A DNA stretch of 64,000 nt, taken from Nitrospirota bacterium (GTDB lineage Bacteria > Nitrospirota > Thermodesulfovibrionia > Thermodesulfovibrionales > JdFR-88). Position numbers and translations under genes: made by a program. Below, one piece after another: positions 18,727 to 27,904 of this stretch (its first letter is position 1; each line of letters opens with the position of its first letter). The notes beneath the pieces were generated by a model. That model was given only the letters and a program-made list of their open reading frames with translations. It made no database searches and was not told the DNA's origin. The DNA lies in contig JAKAHV010000014.1 of assembly GCA_021825295.1 (NCBI GenBank), positions 1-64,000 on the forward strand, in the 5' to 3' direction.

Positions 18727-19215
18727 TTGGATTCCCAGGTCGAACTATTAAAAATCTGCATAGGCATCGAGAACGCGATTTCTGAAACTTACGGCTATCT
18801 GGCAGACAGATTTCCCGAAGAGCGTGCCTTCTGGAAGGCCCTGGCGGAAGAGGAGAAGACCCACGCCCGCAAGTTCGTCGTCTCAAGCAGCCTGAAAGGG
18901 GCCGCCGGACTGCCTTCATCCCTTCAGCTTGCTCAGGACGCCCTGGCGGCCGTGAAAAAGGCCAGGAGGGAAATCTTTGAAAATGCCGGCCTCCGGTTGG
19001 AAGATGCCTTCGAAATCGCAATCTCCCTTGAGATGACGGCCGTGGAGGATTTTTTCGCCCGGATGCAATCCGGGGAGGCCGATGATGAAATGAAGGGGTT
19101 TTTCGGGGCATTCCTGCTTGAAGGCAGACAGCATGCCGAACGGCTCAGGAGGCGCCTCGCCGGTATTCGGTCCGCTGGCCGGCAATCGGACCGGAAACGC
19201 CCACGGCCCACCTGA
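18727..19215 (+). CDS. Ferritin-like/rubrerythrin-type diiron protein
   Basis: A 162-aa helical protein. The first helix pair carries a rubrerythrin-like pattern: Glu in IGIENAISETYGYL and EEEKTHA about 28 residues later. A second half (EDAFEIAISLEMTAVEDFF and LLEGRQHAERL) carries the matching Glu and Glu-x-x-x-His. These could ligate a diiron site for peroxide reduction or iron handling. There is no rubredoxin-like domain. The start is TTG, with GGGGTG upstream; an earlier TTG at 18700 would leave almost no leader. It lies beside cytochrome c peroxidase, which suggests a shared oxidative-stress role. Confidence 0.72.
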   Translation: MDSQVELLKICIGIENAISETYGYLADRFPEERAFWKALAEEEKTHARKFVVSSSLKGAAGLPSSLQLAQDALAAVKKARREIFENAGLRLEDAFEIAISLEMTAVEDFFARMQSGEADDEMKGFFGAFLLEGRQHAERLRRRLAGIRSAGRQSDRKRPRPT

Positions 19216-19248
19216 GCGTATTGCCCTGGGAACAGCCCCGATGCCCTG

Positions 19249-20304
19249 TCAAAGCTCCGGTCTGGGCGTCGTCGCGGCCGGAGCGGGCAGGATCGGGTAT
19301 TCGACCCTTGGCTGGACGCCCGTGGTGGTCTTTAAAAAGGCCGCGATCCTGTCAGTTTCGGCATCGTTTAGCTTAATTCCAAGCTGGGCGGAACCCATGA
19401 TGGCCACGGCATGCTTGAGGCTCCATACCTTGCCGGAATGGAAGTAAGGCGGCGTAAGCTCTATATTCCTTAAGGACGGGGCCTTAAACGCGTATTCGTC
19501 GGACTTTGTCTTAGTCACCTTGTACCTGCCCACGTCTCCCACCATGATCTCTGCAGGCGGCCTCTCGACCAAACCGAAGGTATAGTATCCCGTGCCGCCC
19601 ATGTTAATGCCGCCGTGGCAGTTCGCGCACCCCTTGCCCATGAAAAGCGACAGCCCCTCCTTTTCATAGGGGCTCAGGCTGTTGCTGTCACCCTTCAGAT
19701 ACCTGTCGAACCGCGAATCCGGCGTAAGAAGGGTTGCCTCGAAGACCTCTATGGCCCTGGCCATGTTATTAAAGGTAACCGGGTCTGCTTCCCCGGGGAA
19801 GGACTTTTTGAACAACTCCACGTACCTTGGCATGCTCTTTAACGTCCTGACGACCTTCCCTGGCGTATTGTTCATCTCGACGGAGGCCTGTACCGGCCCC
19901 TTCGCCTGCTCCATCAGCGTCGATGCCCTGCCGTCCCAGAACTGCGCTATGTTGAAGACGGCGTTAAAAACCGTGGGGGCGTTTCGCGGCCCCCTCTTCC
20001 ACCCGTGCCCGGTGGACGTCTCCTGGAAGTCGGCCCCTCCCATTCCAAGGTTATGGCAGGTGTTGCAGCTTATGAGGGCGCTGTCGGAGAGCCTGGGCTC
20101 GAAATAGAGCATCCGGCCGAGCTTGAGCTTTTCCGGCGTCACGGGGTTGTTGGCCAGCGCGGGCGGGGAGGCGGGTATGGGCTTGAAAAGCGCCTGCGCC
20201 CTTGCCATAAGGTCGTCCGCGTTTGCCCTGAGCGCCCCGGCAAAGAGGAACAGGAGGAAAAAAACAAATAATCTTCTTCCCTTTATCCCTGAATGATTGT
20301 CCAT
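19249..20304 (-). CDS. Di-haem cytochrome c peroxidase
   Basis: A 351-aa periplasmic enzyme that reduces hydrogen peroxide with electrons from small cytochromes or quinol. A signal peptide (about 10-28, cleavage near RANA) is followed by two haem c sites, CNTCH in the first domain and CANCH in the second. Both lie in family-typical surroundings (GRMLYFEPRLSDSALISC; GLSLFMGKGCANCHGG). It belongs to the CcpA/MacA group. Transcribed alone from a good promoter; AAGAGG precedes the ATG. Confidence 0.93.
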   Translation of the reverse strand: MDNHSGIKGRRLFVFFLLFLFAGALRANADDLMARAQALFKPIPASPPALANNPVTPEKLKLGRMLYFEPRLSDSALISCNTCHNLGMGGADFQETSTGHGWKRGPRNAPTVFNAVFNIAQFWDGRASTLMEQAKGPVQASVEMNNTPGKVVRTLKSMPRYVELFKKSFPGEADPVTFNNMARAIEVFEATLLTPDSRFDRYLKGDSNSLSPYEKEGLSLFMGKGCANCHGGINMGGTGYYTFGLVERPPAEIMVGDVGRYKVTKTKSDEYAFKAPSLRNIELTPPYFHSGKVWSLKHAVAIMGSAQLGIKLNDAETDRIAAFLKTTTGVQPRVEYPILPAPAATTPRPEL

Positions 20305-20342
20305 TTTTTCACACCTCTTAGGCGGAGGGATATTTCAATTAA

Positions 20343-20370
20343 ATCCTAGCAAAGGGGCCCCCGGTGTCAA
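20343..20370 (-). promoter_or_regulatory. sigma70-type promoter for cytochrome c peroxidase
   Basis: TTGACA, 16 nt, TAGGAT on the minus strand, about 30 nt before the expected leader and 39 nt before the ATG. Confidence 0.6.
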
Positions 20371-20387
20371 CCGGGACGGGCAGCCGC

Positions 20388-21947
20388 CTAATCGATGATT
20401 ATTTCCCCTTCCTCGGCCCCGTGGCCCCCTTTCAGGAAAAACACGAGGGGGACGCAAAAGACGAAAATGACGGTGACGAGGAAGAAGACATGGTTGTAGG
20501 AGAGCATCGAGGCCTGCCTGTCCAGCTCATTATTGAGGATGCCAAGCGCCTTGTAGCCGGCGGTGGCAGGGTCGTTTCCCTGCCGTATCATCGCCCCGGT
20601 CATCACACGCACGAAATTGGAGGAGTTTGCGGTGTAGGGCGTCACATCCCGGACCAGGTCCGCCCTGAAGATGTTTTCACCTCGTGTAAGCTCGGTGGCG
20701 GTTATGGCTATGCCGACGCTCCCAAAGACCTGCCGGACGACATTATAGAGCCCGGTGGCGGCCGTCATCTCCGCCTTTTTTATCGACGCCAGCGCCGCCG
20801 TGCTCAGCGCGACGAAAATCATGCCGAAGCCCGCGCCCTGCAGGGTCTGAGGGACCAGGAGGTCCAGGAAACCCACGTCAAGCGACATGGTGGAGAGCTG
20901 CCAGAATGAAAGCGCGGTCACCACAAGGCCCGCGCCTATCAGGACCCTCGGGCCGAGCCTGTTATAGAGCCTTCCCGCCACAGGCATCATGAACGCCATG
21001 GCGAGGCTCCTGGGCATGAGCACAAGCCCGGAATCAAAGGCGGGATATCCCAAAAGCTGCTGGAGGAAAAGCGGCAGGAGAAAGAGGCTCCCGTAGAGGC
21101 CGATCCCCAGTATGCCGCCCAGCATGGTGCCCGAGGCGAATGGAAGGTTCTTCAGCACCCGCAAATCAACCGCGGGCCTTTCGGCCGCAAGCTCCCTCCA
21201 CACAAAAAGCGCCATCCCGGCAGCGGAGAAGACGGCAAGCCAGACTATGAAGGCGGACTGAAACCAGTCCTTCTGCTCGCCCTTTTCAAGCATGAGCTGC
21301 AGCGCCCCGAGCCCGACCACAAGCAGCCAGAGCCCGAGGAAATCGATCTTCCCCTTTTCCCTTTTGATATAGGGCGGGTCGTGCAGGAACCTGGCAACAA
21401 GCATCATGTTTATGATGCCTATCGGGATGTTGATGAAAAATATCCAGGGCCATGAATAGTTGTCCGTGAGCCATCCGCCGATGGTGGGGCCTATTGCGGG
21501 ACCGAGCACGACGCCGAACCCGTAAATGCCCATCGCCATCCCCTGCTCCTCCGGCGGGAAGCTCTCCCTGAGTATAGCCTGCGAGACGGGGATGAGCGCC
21601 CCGCCTCCGATCCCTTGTATTATCCGGAAAAATACAAGCGAGTTTAAGTCCCAGGAGACCCCGCAAAGAAACGAGCTTGCCGTAAACAAAAGCACGCTCA
21701 GCATGTAAAACCTCTTCCTGCCGAGACGGAAACTGAGCATCGCAACGATGGGCATTATTATGACGCTCGAAAGCATGTATCCAGTGGCCACCCACGTTAT
21801 CTCCTCCACGCTGGCCCCGAGATTGCCCCGCATGTAGGGAAGCGCCACGTTGACGATGCTTGTGTCCAGGGCGCTCATTATCGTCCCCGTGATGACCGTC
21901 AGGGCAACAAGCCACTTATCGGATTCTCCGTCCTGCCCGCCCCTCAA
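20388..21947 (-). CDS. DHA2-family (EmrB/QacA) multidrug exporter
   Basis: A 519-aa major-facilitator transporter with about 14 membrane segments. Visible family motifs: ALDTSIVNVALP in TM1, the A-like motif SFRLGRKRF between TM2 and TM3, and the antiporter motif C GPAIGPTIGGWL in TM5. It should expel hydrophobic drugs by proton antiport, usually with an EmrA-type adaptor, though none is adjacent. The start is TTG with AAAGGCGG just before it and GGGAGG a little further up. A TTGACA-N18-TATACT promoter lies 150 bp upstream. Confidence 0.92.
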   Translation of the reverse strand: MRGGQDGESDKWLVALTVITGTIMSALDTSIVNVALPYMRGNLGASVEEITWVATGYMLSSVIIMPIVAMLSFRLGRKRFYMLSVLLFTASSFLCGVSWDLNSLVFFRIIQGIGGGALIPVSQAILRESFPPEEQGMAMGIYGFGVVLGPAIGPTIGGWLTDNYSWPWIFFINIPIGIINMMLVARFLHDPPYIKREKGKIDFLGLWLLVVGLGALQLMLEKGEQKDWFQSAFIVWLAVFSAAGMALFVWRELAAERPAVDLRVLKNLPFASGTMLGGILGIGLYGSLFLLPLFLQQLLGYPAFDSGLVLMPRSLAMAFMMPVAGRLYNRLGPRVLIGAGLVVTALSFWQLSTMSLDVGFLDLLVPQTLQGAGFGMIFVALSTAALASIKKAEMTAATGLYNVVRQVFGSVGIAITATELTRGENIFRADLVRDVTPYTANSSNFVRVMTGAMIRQGNDPATAGYKALGILNNELDRQASMLSYNHVFFLVTVIFVFCVPLVFFLKGGHGAEEGEIIID

Positions 21948-22096
21948 TTGCCGCCTTTACCTCCCGTGCAATCCCCTCCCGCGCCGCCAGCCCCCCCGGA
22001 AGCCGCAAGGCCCCCAGCGCGGAAAGGCTTTTTTTAAAAAAAGTGCTTTCCAGAGGGGCCCGGAGAAGAGAAAAGTAAAAAATAAATTCGTTTTTG

Positions 22097-22126
22097 AGTA
22101 TATTTTCCGCGGAAGCGGCCTGTCAA
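22097..22126 (-). promoter_or_regulatory. candidate promoter for the DHA2 exporter
   Basis: TTGACA, 18 nt, TATACT on the minus strand in the 348-bp divergent gap between the exporter and hsp20. The remainder of the gap holds no gene; a TTGACT at 22213 could be the -35 of an hsp20 promoter but has no good -10. Confidence 0.5.
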
Positions 22127-22295
22127 GCCGGGCCGCACTTTTCGCAAGCATGAAGCGAAAGCCGCCATCGTCCGGCAAATCAAACTGACGCACTACCGGC
22201 AAACGCATGCCCTTGACTGAAGGATGATTAGCTGATAGATATCTTAGAAGAGACTTGCAACTGACGGGAAAACCAATCAATAAGTGGAGGTCATT

Positions 22296-22793
22296 ATGGC
22301 TGTAAAATCGAAAGAGGAATCCCGGGAACTGGCCAGGAAGGAACCTGGGCGGGCCATCACACCATTTGAGCACCTGGAGAGGCAGTTCGAGGAATTCTTC
22401 AGGCGGCCGTTTCCTCTGCTCGGCCCGCCGTGGTGGCCGGCAAGGAGGATATTCGAGGGCGAAGAGCTTGCCCCTTCGGTGGACATCTTTGAGGAAGGCG
22501 GGGACATCGTCCTGAAGGCGGAGCTGCCGGGAATGAGCAAAGAGGACATCTCCGTCGACCTCACCGACCATCTGATCACCATCTCCGGGGAAAAAAAGAA
22601 GGAGGAAAAGGTCGAGGACAAGAACTTCTACCGGCTGGAGCGCTCCTACGGCTCTTTCTCCCGGTCTTTTGAGTTGCCCGCTGATGTGAAGGCCGACCAG
22701 GTCAAGGCCAAATTCCACCACGGCGTGCTGGAAGTCAGACTGCCCAAGACGGAAGAGGCCAAGCGCCGCGCAAAGACCGTACCAATCGAATAA
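22296..22793 (+). CDS. Hsp20/alpha-crystallin small heat-shock protein
   Basis: A 165-aa ATP-independent chaperone. An N-terminal arm rich in Arg/Glu/Pro (1-60) precedes the alpha-crystallin domain (about 65-155), marked by SVDIFEEGGDIVLKAELPGM and the GVLEVRLPK signature. The C-terminal tail is short. The start is the ATG 6 nt after GGAGG; an in-frame start four codons upstream lies inside that binding site. Monocistronic. No CIRCE element was seen. Confidence 0.95.
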   Translation: MAVKSKEESRELARKEPGRAITPFEHLERQFEEFFRRPFPLLGPPWWPARRIFEGEELAPSVDIFEEGGDIVLKAELPGMSKEDISVDLTDHLITISGEKKKEEKVEDKNFYRLERSYGSFSRSFELPADVKADQVKAKFHHGVLEVRLPKTEEAKRRAKTVPIE

Positions 22794-23074
22794 AAAACCC
22801 CGGCTGGATCAAAAAAGGGGCGATATCCCGCCTCCGGGTTCGCCCCCATCCCCCTCCCCGTCAGGACTGTCAGTTTACTTTTCCCGGGCTTATTCAGTAT
22901 CATCGAATGTGGCGATACTCATGGGAAAGTAAGACAATGTTTTCCCCTTTCAGTTTTTAGGAAACCGGATGGATGGATTGGAGAAGATCGCTGCCTCACT
23001 GAGGCCTGGGACGCTCGCCAAAATTCCATGTTTTATGGTTTAATCCTCATTGGCTGCCTGAAGGGCAATCCCAT

Positions 23075-23854
23075 TTGATCGATAACGGCGTCGGTCCGCA
23101 GCCCGTGCGATGCAAAAAGCGCCCGGCGGCCGCCTGGCTGCTGCCGGGGCTGCTCGCGGCCGGCATCTTCCTTTGCCCCGGCATGGCGCGGGGCAAGACA
23201 TTCCTGCTTAACACCTCCAGCACCTATCCGCTTTCCACTCCGGAGGGTAACGGCTCCCTGGATTTGATCATCAGGGAGGCGTTCCGCCGTATAGGTATGG
23301 ATGTGAAGATAGTCCGGGTTCCCTCCGAAAGGGGTCTTGTGGATGCCGACAGGGGGATCGATGACGGGGACTTCGTCCGAGTCGCGGGGCTTGAGAAGAT
23401 GTATCCAAACCTGGTCAGGGTGCCGGAGCCCATCTGCGATTTCGAATTCACTGTCTTTACGAAAGACCTCTCCATCAGGATCAATGGATGGCGGAGCCTT
23501 AAGCCGTACAACGTAGGCATCATAACCGGATGGAATATCCTCGAACGGAATATAACGGGCACCCGTTCGCTGACCGAAGTGGGAGACGCCAACGCACTCT
23601 TCGAACTGCTAGCCCACGGCAGGGTGGATCTGGTCGTATTTGACAGGGTGGAGGGCGACGCCGTCATAAAAAAGCTGGGGCTCTCCGAGATAATTGCGCT
23701 CAAGCCGTACCTTTCGAAACAGGGCATGTACCTGTATTTGAACCGCCGCTATGCCGGCCTGGCGCCAAGGCTTGCCGCGGCGCTGCTGGAGATGAAAAGA
23801 AACGGCGACATGCAGCGCTTGACAAGGTCGGCCGCCGGCCGGAAACAAGGATAA
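23075..23854 (+). CDS. Periplasmic substrate-binding-like protein paired with a sensor kinase
   Basis: A 259-aa exported protein of the bacterial solute-binding family 3 type. A signal peptide (hydrophobic about 20-38, ending ARG) is followed by two alpha/beta lobes (LIIREAFRRIGMDVKIVRVP early; VGIITGWNILERNI and GRVDLVVFDRVEGDAVIKKLG later). There is no transporter nearby. It directly precedes, and overlaps by one base, a membrane hybrid kinase, so it probably presents a ligand to that kinase. The start is TTG after AAGGGC; TTTTATGGTTTAAT upstream may be a -10 region. Confidence 0.75.
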   Translation: MIDNGVGPQPVRCKKRPAAAWLLPGLLAAGIFLCPGMARGKTFLLNTSSTYPLSTPEGNGSLDLIIREAFRRIGMDVKIVRVPSERGLVDADRGIDDGDFVRVAGLEKMYPNLVRVPEPICDFEFTVFTKDLSIRINGWRSLKPYNVGIITGWNILERNITGTRSLTEVGDANALFELLAHGRVDLVVFDRVEGDAVIKKLGLSEIIALKPYLSKQGMYLYLNRRYAGLAPRLAAALLEMKRNGDMQRLTRSAAGRKQG

Positions 23855-26469
23855 TGACCGGCCCGCAGGGACAAGTCCAGAACCTGATCTGCCGGCGCCT
23901 GCTGAAAAAGGTCCTTCTCTTCAGCGTGGCGCTTACGGTCATCTTCACTGTCATACAGGCGTGGATGGATTACCGCGTCCGGATGTCGGGCATCAACGAG
24001 ACGATTGACCAGGTCAAAAACGTCCAGGTCAGCGGGCTTACCACGTCGCTGTGGAAATACGACAGGCAGGAACTGGCCGCCGAAGTCGAAGGGATACATC
24101 ATTTCAGCTACCTGAACTACGCGGCCGTCATAGACCACGGCAGGGTAATCGCCCAGGCGGGGGAAAAGAAGCCGGGCAACGTCATCACGCGTGAGATTGC
24201 GCTTACACGCATCTACAACGGCGGGCGGATCATGCTTGGCACCCTGTACCTGCAGGCCGACAGGGCCGGGGTGATCCGCGATGTCCTTGAGAGGATCCTG
24301 TTTATCTTCCTGTTTCAGGCGGCGACGGTCGCGATCGTGGCGTCCTTCCTGCTGAGGCTCTTTGAGACGATGGTCACGCGCCATCTCTCCGTGGCCGCCG
24401 CTTATTTCCGCTCCTTCGATGTATCAAGCATGAACGCCCCCCTGGTGCTGGACAAAAAGGCGGAAGGCGATGAGCTCGACACCCTGGCCGACGCCTTCAA
24501 CAGCATGCGGAAGCACCTTGCAGACGCCTACCGGCGGCAGCTCCATGCCCAGCAGGAGATCGAGGAGAGCGAGAAGCGGTTCCGCGTGCTGTTTGAGCAG
24601 GCGCCAGACGCCATCACCGTCTTCGACCAGGACGAAAACCGGTTCGTGGACGCAAATGAAAACGCCGTGCGCCTCTTCGCACTCGGCCGCGAGGAGCTGC
24701 TGAAAACCGGTCCGCAGCGGTTCTATACGGATGCCCAGCCGGACGGGCACCCCGTCTCGGAGAGCGTGTCCGAAAATATCGGCCGGGTCATGGCCGGAGA
24801 ATCAATGACCGTCGAGAGGATGATCCGGAGCGCCGACGGCAAGGAGCGCCTCTGCGAGGTGCGGCTTGTCCGGCTGCCATCGGGCAACCGCAGGCTGCTC
24901 CGGGCAAGCCACATAGACATAACCGAGCGCAGGCAGGCGGAGAAGGCCCTCTTCTATGCGGAGAAGAGGTTCAGGGACCTCCTCGAAACCATCCAGCTCA
25001 TAGCGGTCATGCTGGATTCGGACGGCAGGGTCACCTTCTGCAACGACTATTTCCTCGGCCTGACCGGATGGCCCAGGGATGAGGTGCTGGGCGGCAACTG
25101 GTTCGATATGTTTTTGCCGGAGGAAACCAGGGAGAGCGTCAAATCGGTCTTCATGTCCATCCTGGAAAGCAATGAGCCCCTTCATTTTGAAAACCCCATT
25201 GTCACCCGTAAGGGCCAAAAGCGGCTTGTCATATGGGACAATTCCGTTTTGCGGAATTCCGAGGGCAGGATCATCGGGACCGCAAGCCTGGGCATCGACG
25301 TCACCGAGCAGAGAAAGCTTGAAGACGGGCTGCGCCGGGCGGAGAAGATGGAGGCCATCGGCCAACTGGCCGGCGGGGTGGCCCACGACTTCAACAACAT
25401 CCTCTGCGCAATCGTGGGATATGCCCACCTGACGCTGATGAACATGCCCGATGGCAATCCGGCCAGGGGGAACCTGGAACAGATACTCCGGGCGTCCGAA
25501 AGGGCGACCACTCTGACACGCAGCCTCCTTTCATTCAGCAGGAAACAGGTCATCAATCCCAAGCCCGACAATCTGAACGACATCATCCGGGGGGTGGAGA
25601 AATTCCTGTCGAGACTCATAAGGGAAGACATCGAAATTAAGATCAGGTGCGCCGGGGACGATATGACGGTCTTTGCCGACAGGGGGCAGATCGAGAGGAT
25701 GCTGATGAACCTGGTCACCAACGCGAGAGACGCCATGCCCGGAGGCGGGCGCATAGCGATCGGGACGGGGAAAGTGCGCATGGATGAGGAATTCATCAGG
25801 ATGCACGGCTACGGCAAGGCGGGCATGTACGCCGTCATCGTCGTCTCGGACACCGGTGAAGGGATGGACGCAAGGACCAGGGAGCGGATGTTCGAGCCCT
25901 TTTTTACGACCAGGGAGCCGGGGAAGGGCACCGGACTCGGGCTCTCCATGGTCTACGGCATCGTGACGCAGCACAACGGCTTCATCGACGTGGACAGCGA
26001 ACCCGGGAAAGGGACGGAGTTCAGGATTTACCTGCCGGTCATAAACGCAGTCGCCAAGGACCAGCGGAGGCAGGCCGGGGTTGCCGCGGCGGAGGGCGGA
26101 TTCGAGACGCTTCTTGTAGCGGAGGATGACGAGGCGATCAGGGCGCTCAATACCGAGATACTGCGAAATTACGGATACAGAATAATCGAGGCGGTTGATG
26201 GCGAGGATGCGGTCGCAAAGTTCCGGCTGTACAGGGATGACGTGCGGCTGATCATCATGGACGGCATCATGCCCAAGAAAAACGGGAAAGAGGCCTATCA
26301 GGAGATAAGGGCGATAAACCCCTCGGTCAAGGTGATCTATGTGAGCGGCTACACGGCGGACATTATCAGCAGGGAGAGCCTGCTGGAGCCGGGCACAAAT
26401 TTCCTTCCAAAACCCGTCACGCCCTCGGATTTGCTGAAGAAGGTGAGGGAGGTGCTGAAAGAGCGCTGA
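23854..26469 (+). CDS. Membrane hybrid histidine kinase (sensor-HAMP-PAS-PAS-HK-REC)
   Basis: An 871-aa kinase. TM1 (about 17-37), a compact periplasmic sensor (about 40-145), TM2 (about 150-170), a HAMP-like linker, two PAS domains (about 240-350 and 370-490), a HisKA domain with LAGGVAHDFNN, an ATPase domain (N-box VTNARDAMPGGG, DTGEGM, GKGTGLGLSMV) and a C-terminal receiver with phospho-Asp in IIMDGIMPKKNG. The AHDFNN H-box type usually transfers phosphate to the attached receiver. Coupled to the upstream binding protein; no response regulator gene with an output domain follows. Confidence 0.93.
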   Translation: MTGPQGQVQNLICRRLLKKVLLFSVALTVIFTVIQAWMDYRVRMSGINETIDQVKNVQVSGLTTSLWKYDRQELAAEVEGIHHFSYLNYAAVIDHGRVIAQAGEKKPGNVITREIALTRIYNGGRIMLGTLYLQADRAGVIRDVLERILFIFLFQAATVAIVASFLLRLFETMVTRHLSVAAAYFRSFDVSSMNAPLVLDKKAEGDELDTLADAFNSMRKHLADAYRRQLHAQQEIEESEKRFRVLFEQAPDAITVFDQDENRFVDANENAVRLFALGREELLKTGPQRFYTDAQPDGHPVSESVSENIGRVMAGESMTVERMIRSADGKERLCEVRLVRLPSGNRRLLRASHIDITERRQAEKALFYAEKRFRDLLETIQLIAVMLDSDGRVTFCNDYFLGLTGWPRDEVLGGNWFDMFLPEETRESVKSVFMSILESNEPLHFENPIVTRKGQKRLVIWDNSVLRNSEGRIIGTASLGIDVTEQRKLEDGLRRAEKMEAIGQLAGGVAHDFNNILCAIVGYAHLTLMNMPDGNPARGNLEQILRASERATTLTRSLLSFSRKQVINPKPDNLNDIIRGVEKFLSRLIREDIEIKIRCAGDDMTVFADRGQIERMLMNLVTNARDAMPGGGRIAIGTGKVRMDEEFIRMHGYGKAGMYAVIVVSDTGEGMDARTRERMFEPFFTTREPGKGTGLGLSMVYGIVTQHNGFIDVDSEPGKGTEFRIYLPVINAVAKDQRRQAGVAAAEGGFETLLVAEDDEAIRALNTEILRNYGYRIIEAVDGEDAVAKFRLYRDDVRLIIMDGIMPKKNGKEAYQEIRAINPSVKVIYVSGYTADIISRESLLEPGTNFLPKPVTPSDLLKKVREVLKER

Positions 26470-26484
26470 CCTGCATTGAGCGTT

Positions 26485-27273
26485 CTACGGCCTGCCCGCC
26501 CTGCCGGACTCCCAGGCCATCGCCTCGCGGTATTCGCGGAAGAGTCTCTCTAGCCTCCTGAACTCCGGTGAATGCATTGAACGCCTGCCGTTTTTCAGCG
26601 CGATCCCCAGACGCGCATGTAGCATCTCGTGGTAGACCACAAACCGGAGGTAATAGGATGGCACCGCCTTCCTGTCCAGTACGGGATTTATCCTTATGAG
26701 CCCCCTGCCCCCTTCATTTGCGGGCGGGCAATAGCTGCCAAGCGTGCGTTTCTTCACGGCGTGCCTGCGCTGGCTGCGGCCCCACCCGATATCGCAGACA
26801 AGCTCGCCGCCGAAATACTCCCGGTTGATGCAGTCGTATGCGCGGCGCAGGTCGTGGAACCTGCCGGCCGTCTTTGGCGGGAGCCCCTCCTTGCGCCCGC
26901 GGGCCTGCCTGGCAGAGGAGCTTTCAATCTTCCGCCGGTTTTCCCTTATGTACCGCGACAGGACAGGGAAACGCTCTCCCTTTTTCCCGTTTTTTATAAA
27001 CCTCGCTATCTCTGAGACGACCTCCTGGCCGGCGTTCAGGAAAACCCCATGGAGCCTGAGGAAGGTCCCCCCGGAGGAGCGCCTCATGGACAAAACGCTT
27101 ACCGAATTCGAGGTGATTGAGATGGACACGGGCCTGCCAGCCAGAAAGCTGAGCCGCCTCTCAAGACCCTTTTCATCCCATCTTGAAGGGCCCTTTTCAT
27201 CCCATCTGAAAGGCAGGCAGGGCTGCAGGTCTTCTTCCACCGCGGACACGCCGTAAGTATAACCCAAAAACAA
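26485..27273 (-). CDS. SprT-like zinc metallopeptidase-domain protein
   Basis: About 262 aa with a C-terminal SprT-like domain (about 140-250). It has the zinc-binding helix YHEMLHARLG, a third ligand candidate in MHSPEFRRLE and the upstream block AYDCINREYFGGELVCDIGWG. The N-terminal 120 residues are not recognised. Near the start is a tandem duplication (RWDEKG twice). The start is uncertain: a TTG opens the frame but lacks a binding site, and GTG or ATG codons lie further in. Function unknown; SprT proteins process DNA-protein crosslinks in eukaryotes, which should not be assumed here. Confidence 0.7.
   Translation of the reverse strand: MFLGYTYGVSAVEEDLQPCLPFRWDEKGPSRWDEKGLERRLSFLAGRPVSISITSNSVSVLSMRRSSGGTFLRLHGVFLNAGQEVVSEIARFIKNGKKGERFPVLSRYIRENRRKIESSSARQARGRKEGLPPKTAGRFHDLRRAYDCINREYFGGELVCDIGWGRSQRRHAVKKRTLGSYCPPANEGGRGLIRINPVLDRKAVPSYYLRFVVYHEMLHARLGIALKNGRRSMHSPEFRRLERLFREYREAMAWESGRAGRP
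27167..27207. repeat. two-copy 24-bp tandem repeat inside the SprT-like gene
   Basis: The 17-mer CCCTTTTCATCCCATCT occurs at 27167 and 27191 in the same orientation, 24 bp apart. In frame, it duplicates eight residues (F/S-RWDEKG-P/L). Confidence 0.8.
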
Positions 27274-27345
27274 AGAGGGAAGATAGCAGGGGGCCAGGAG
27301 AAACCGGCTCGGGATTGGCCGATAGCTGACCCCGCAAAGTTACTG

Positions 27346-27351
27346 TATAAT
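27346..27351 (+). promoter_or_regulatory. candidate -10 element for the helical-protein/globin-sensor operon
   Basis: A perfect TATAAT, 69 nt before the next start; the -35 at 17 nt (TAGCTG) is poor, so an activator may be needed. Confidence 0.35.
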
Positions 27352-27419
27352 CTGGCTGGAGGGTGCCATCTTTTTCAGGGTGTCTCGATTTCCATTTCCA
27401 ATGAGAAAGGAGAACCGGC

Positions 27420-27890
27420 ATGAAAAGACCAGCCGAAAAATCCGAGGATTTTTTGAACCTGATGGTGGACTGGCAGGCAACCGAGTACCAGATAATCGAA
27501 TACGCAGGCAGGCAGGCCCCGAAGACCAAAAACCCCCTCATAAAGACGATGCTTCAGACGATGGAGCTTGAGGCGAGGAAGCGCTGCCTTGTTCAGCAGA
27601 TGATCATCGAGAGCATCAAGAAAGAGTCTGTAAACCTGGACCCGGAGGACCTGCAGGCGCTCTCGGGCCATCTTAACCATCAGATCGAGGCGGAGGAAAA
27701 GGCCCTCCCCCTGGCGGAGGCGGCGCTCAAGCAATGCGAACTGTTCATGCCGCGTTTTCTGCTTTCGTACCTCGTCGACGAGCTTAAGAAGGAAAACGGC
27801 CTGCTGAGGCAGTTTGAAGACGAGGTCAAGGGTGCGGCGATCCCGACCTCGGCCAGCTCGAAGCTCTTCGATTCGGGCAAAGAAGGTTAA
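27420..27890 (+). CDS. Hypothetical all-helical cytosolic protein
   Basis: 156 aa, no signal peptide, no membrane segment. Composition suggests four amphipathic helices (about 8-30, 42-68, 78-108, 112-140), rich in Glu, Lys and Leu, with an unstructured Ser-rich tail. Glu residues recur in each helix (ATEYQII, MELEARKR, HQIEAEEKAL, YLVDELKKEN), which is compatible with a ferritin-like bundle, but no clear diiron motif is seen. A strong binding site AAAGGAG precedes the ATG by 7 nt. It lies 14 bp before the globin-coupled sensor gene, with which it is probably co-transcribed. Not assigned to a family. Confidence 0.7.
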   Translation: MKRPAEKSEDFLNLMVDWQATEYQIIEYAGRQAPKTKNPLIKTMLQTMELEARKRCLVQQMIIESIKKESVNLDPEDLQALSGHLNHQIEAEEKALPLAEAALKQCELFMPRFLLSYLVDELKKENGLLRQFEDEVKGAAIPTSASSKLFDSGKEG

Positions 27891-27904
27891 ACATACGGGG
27901 CCGG

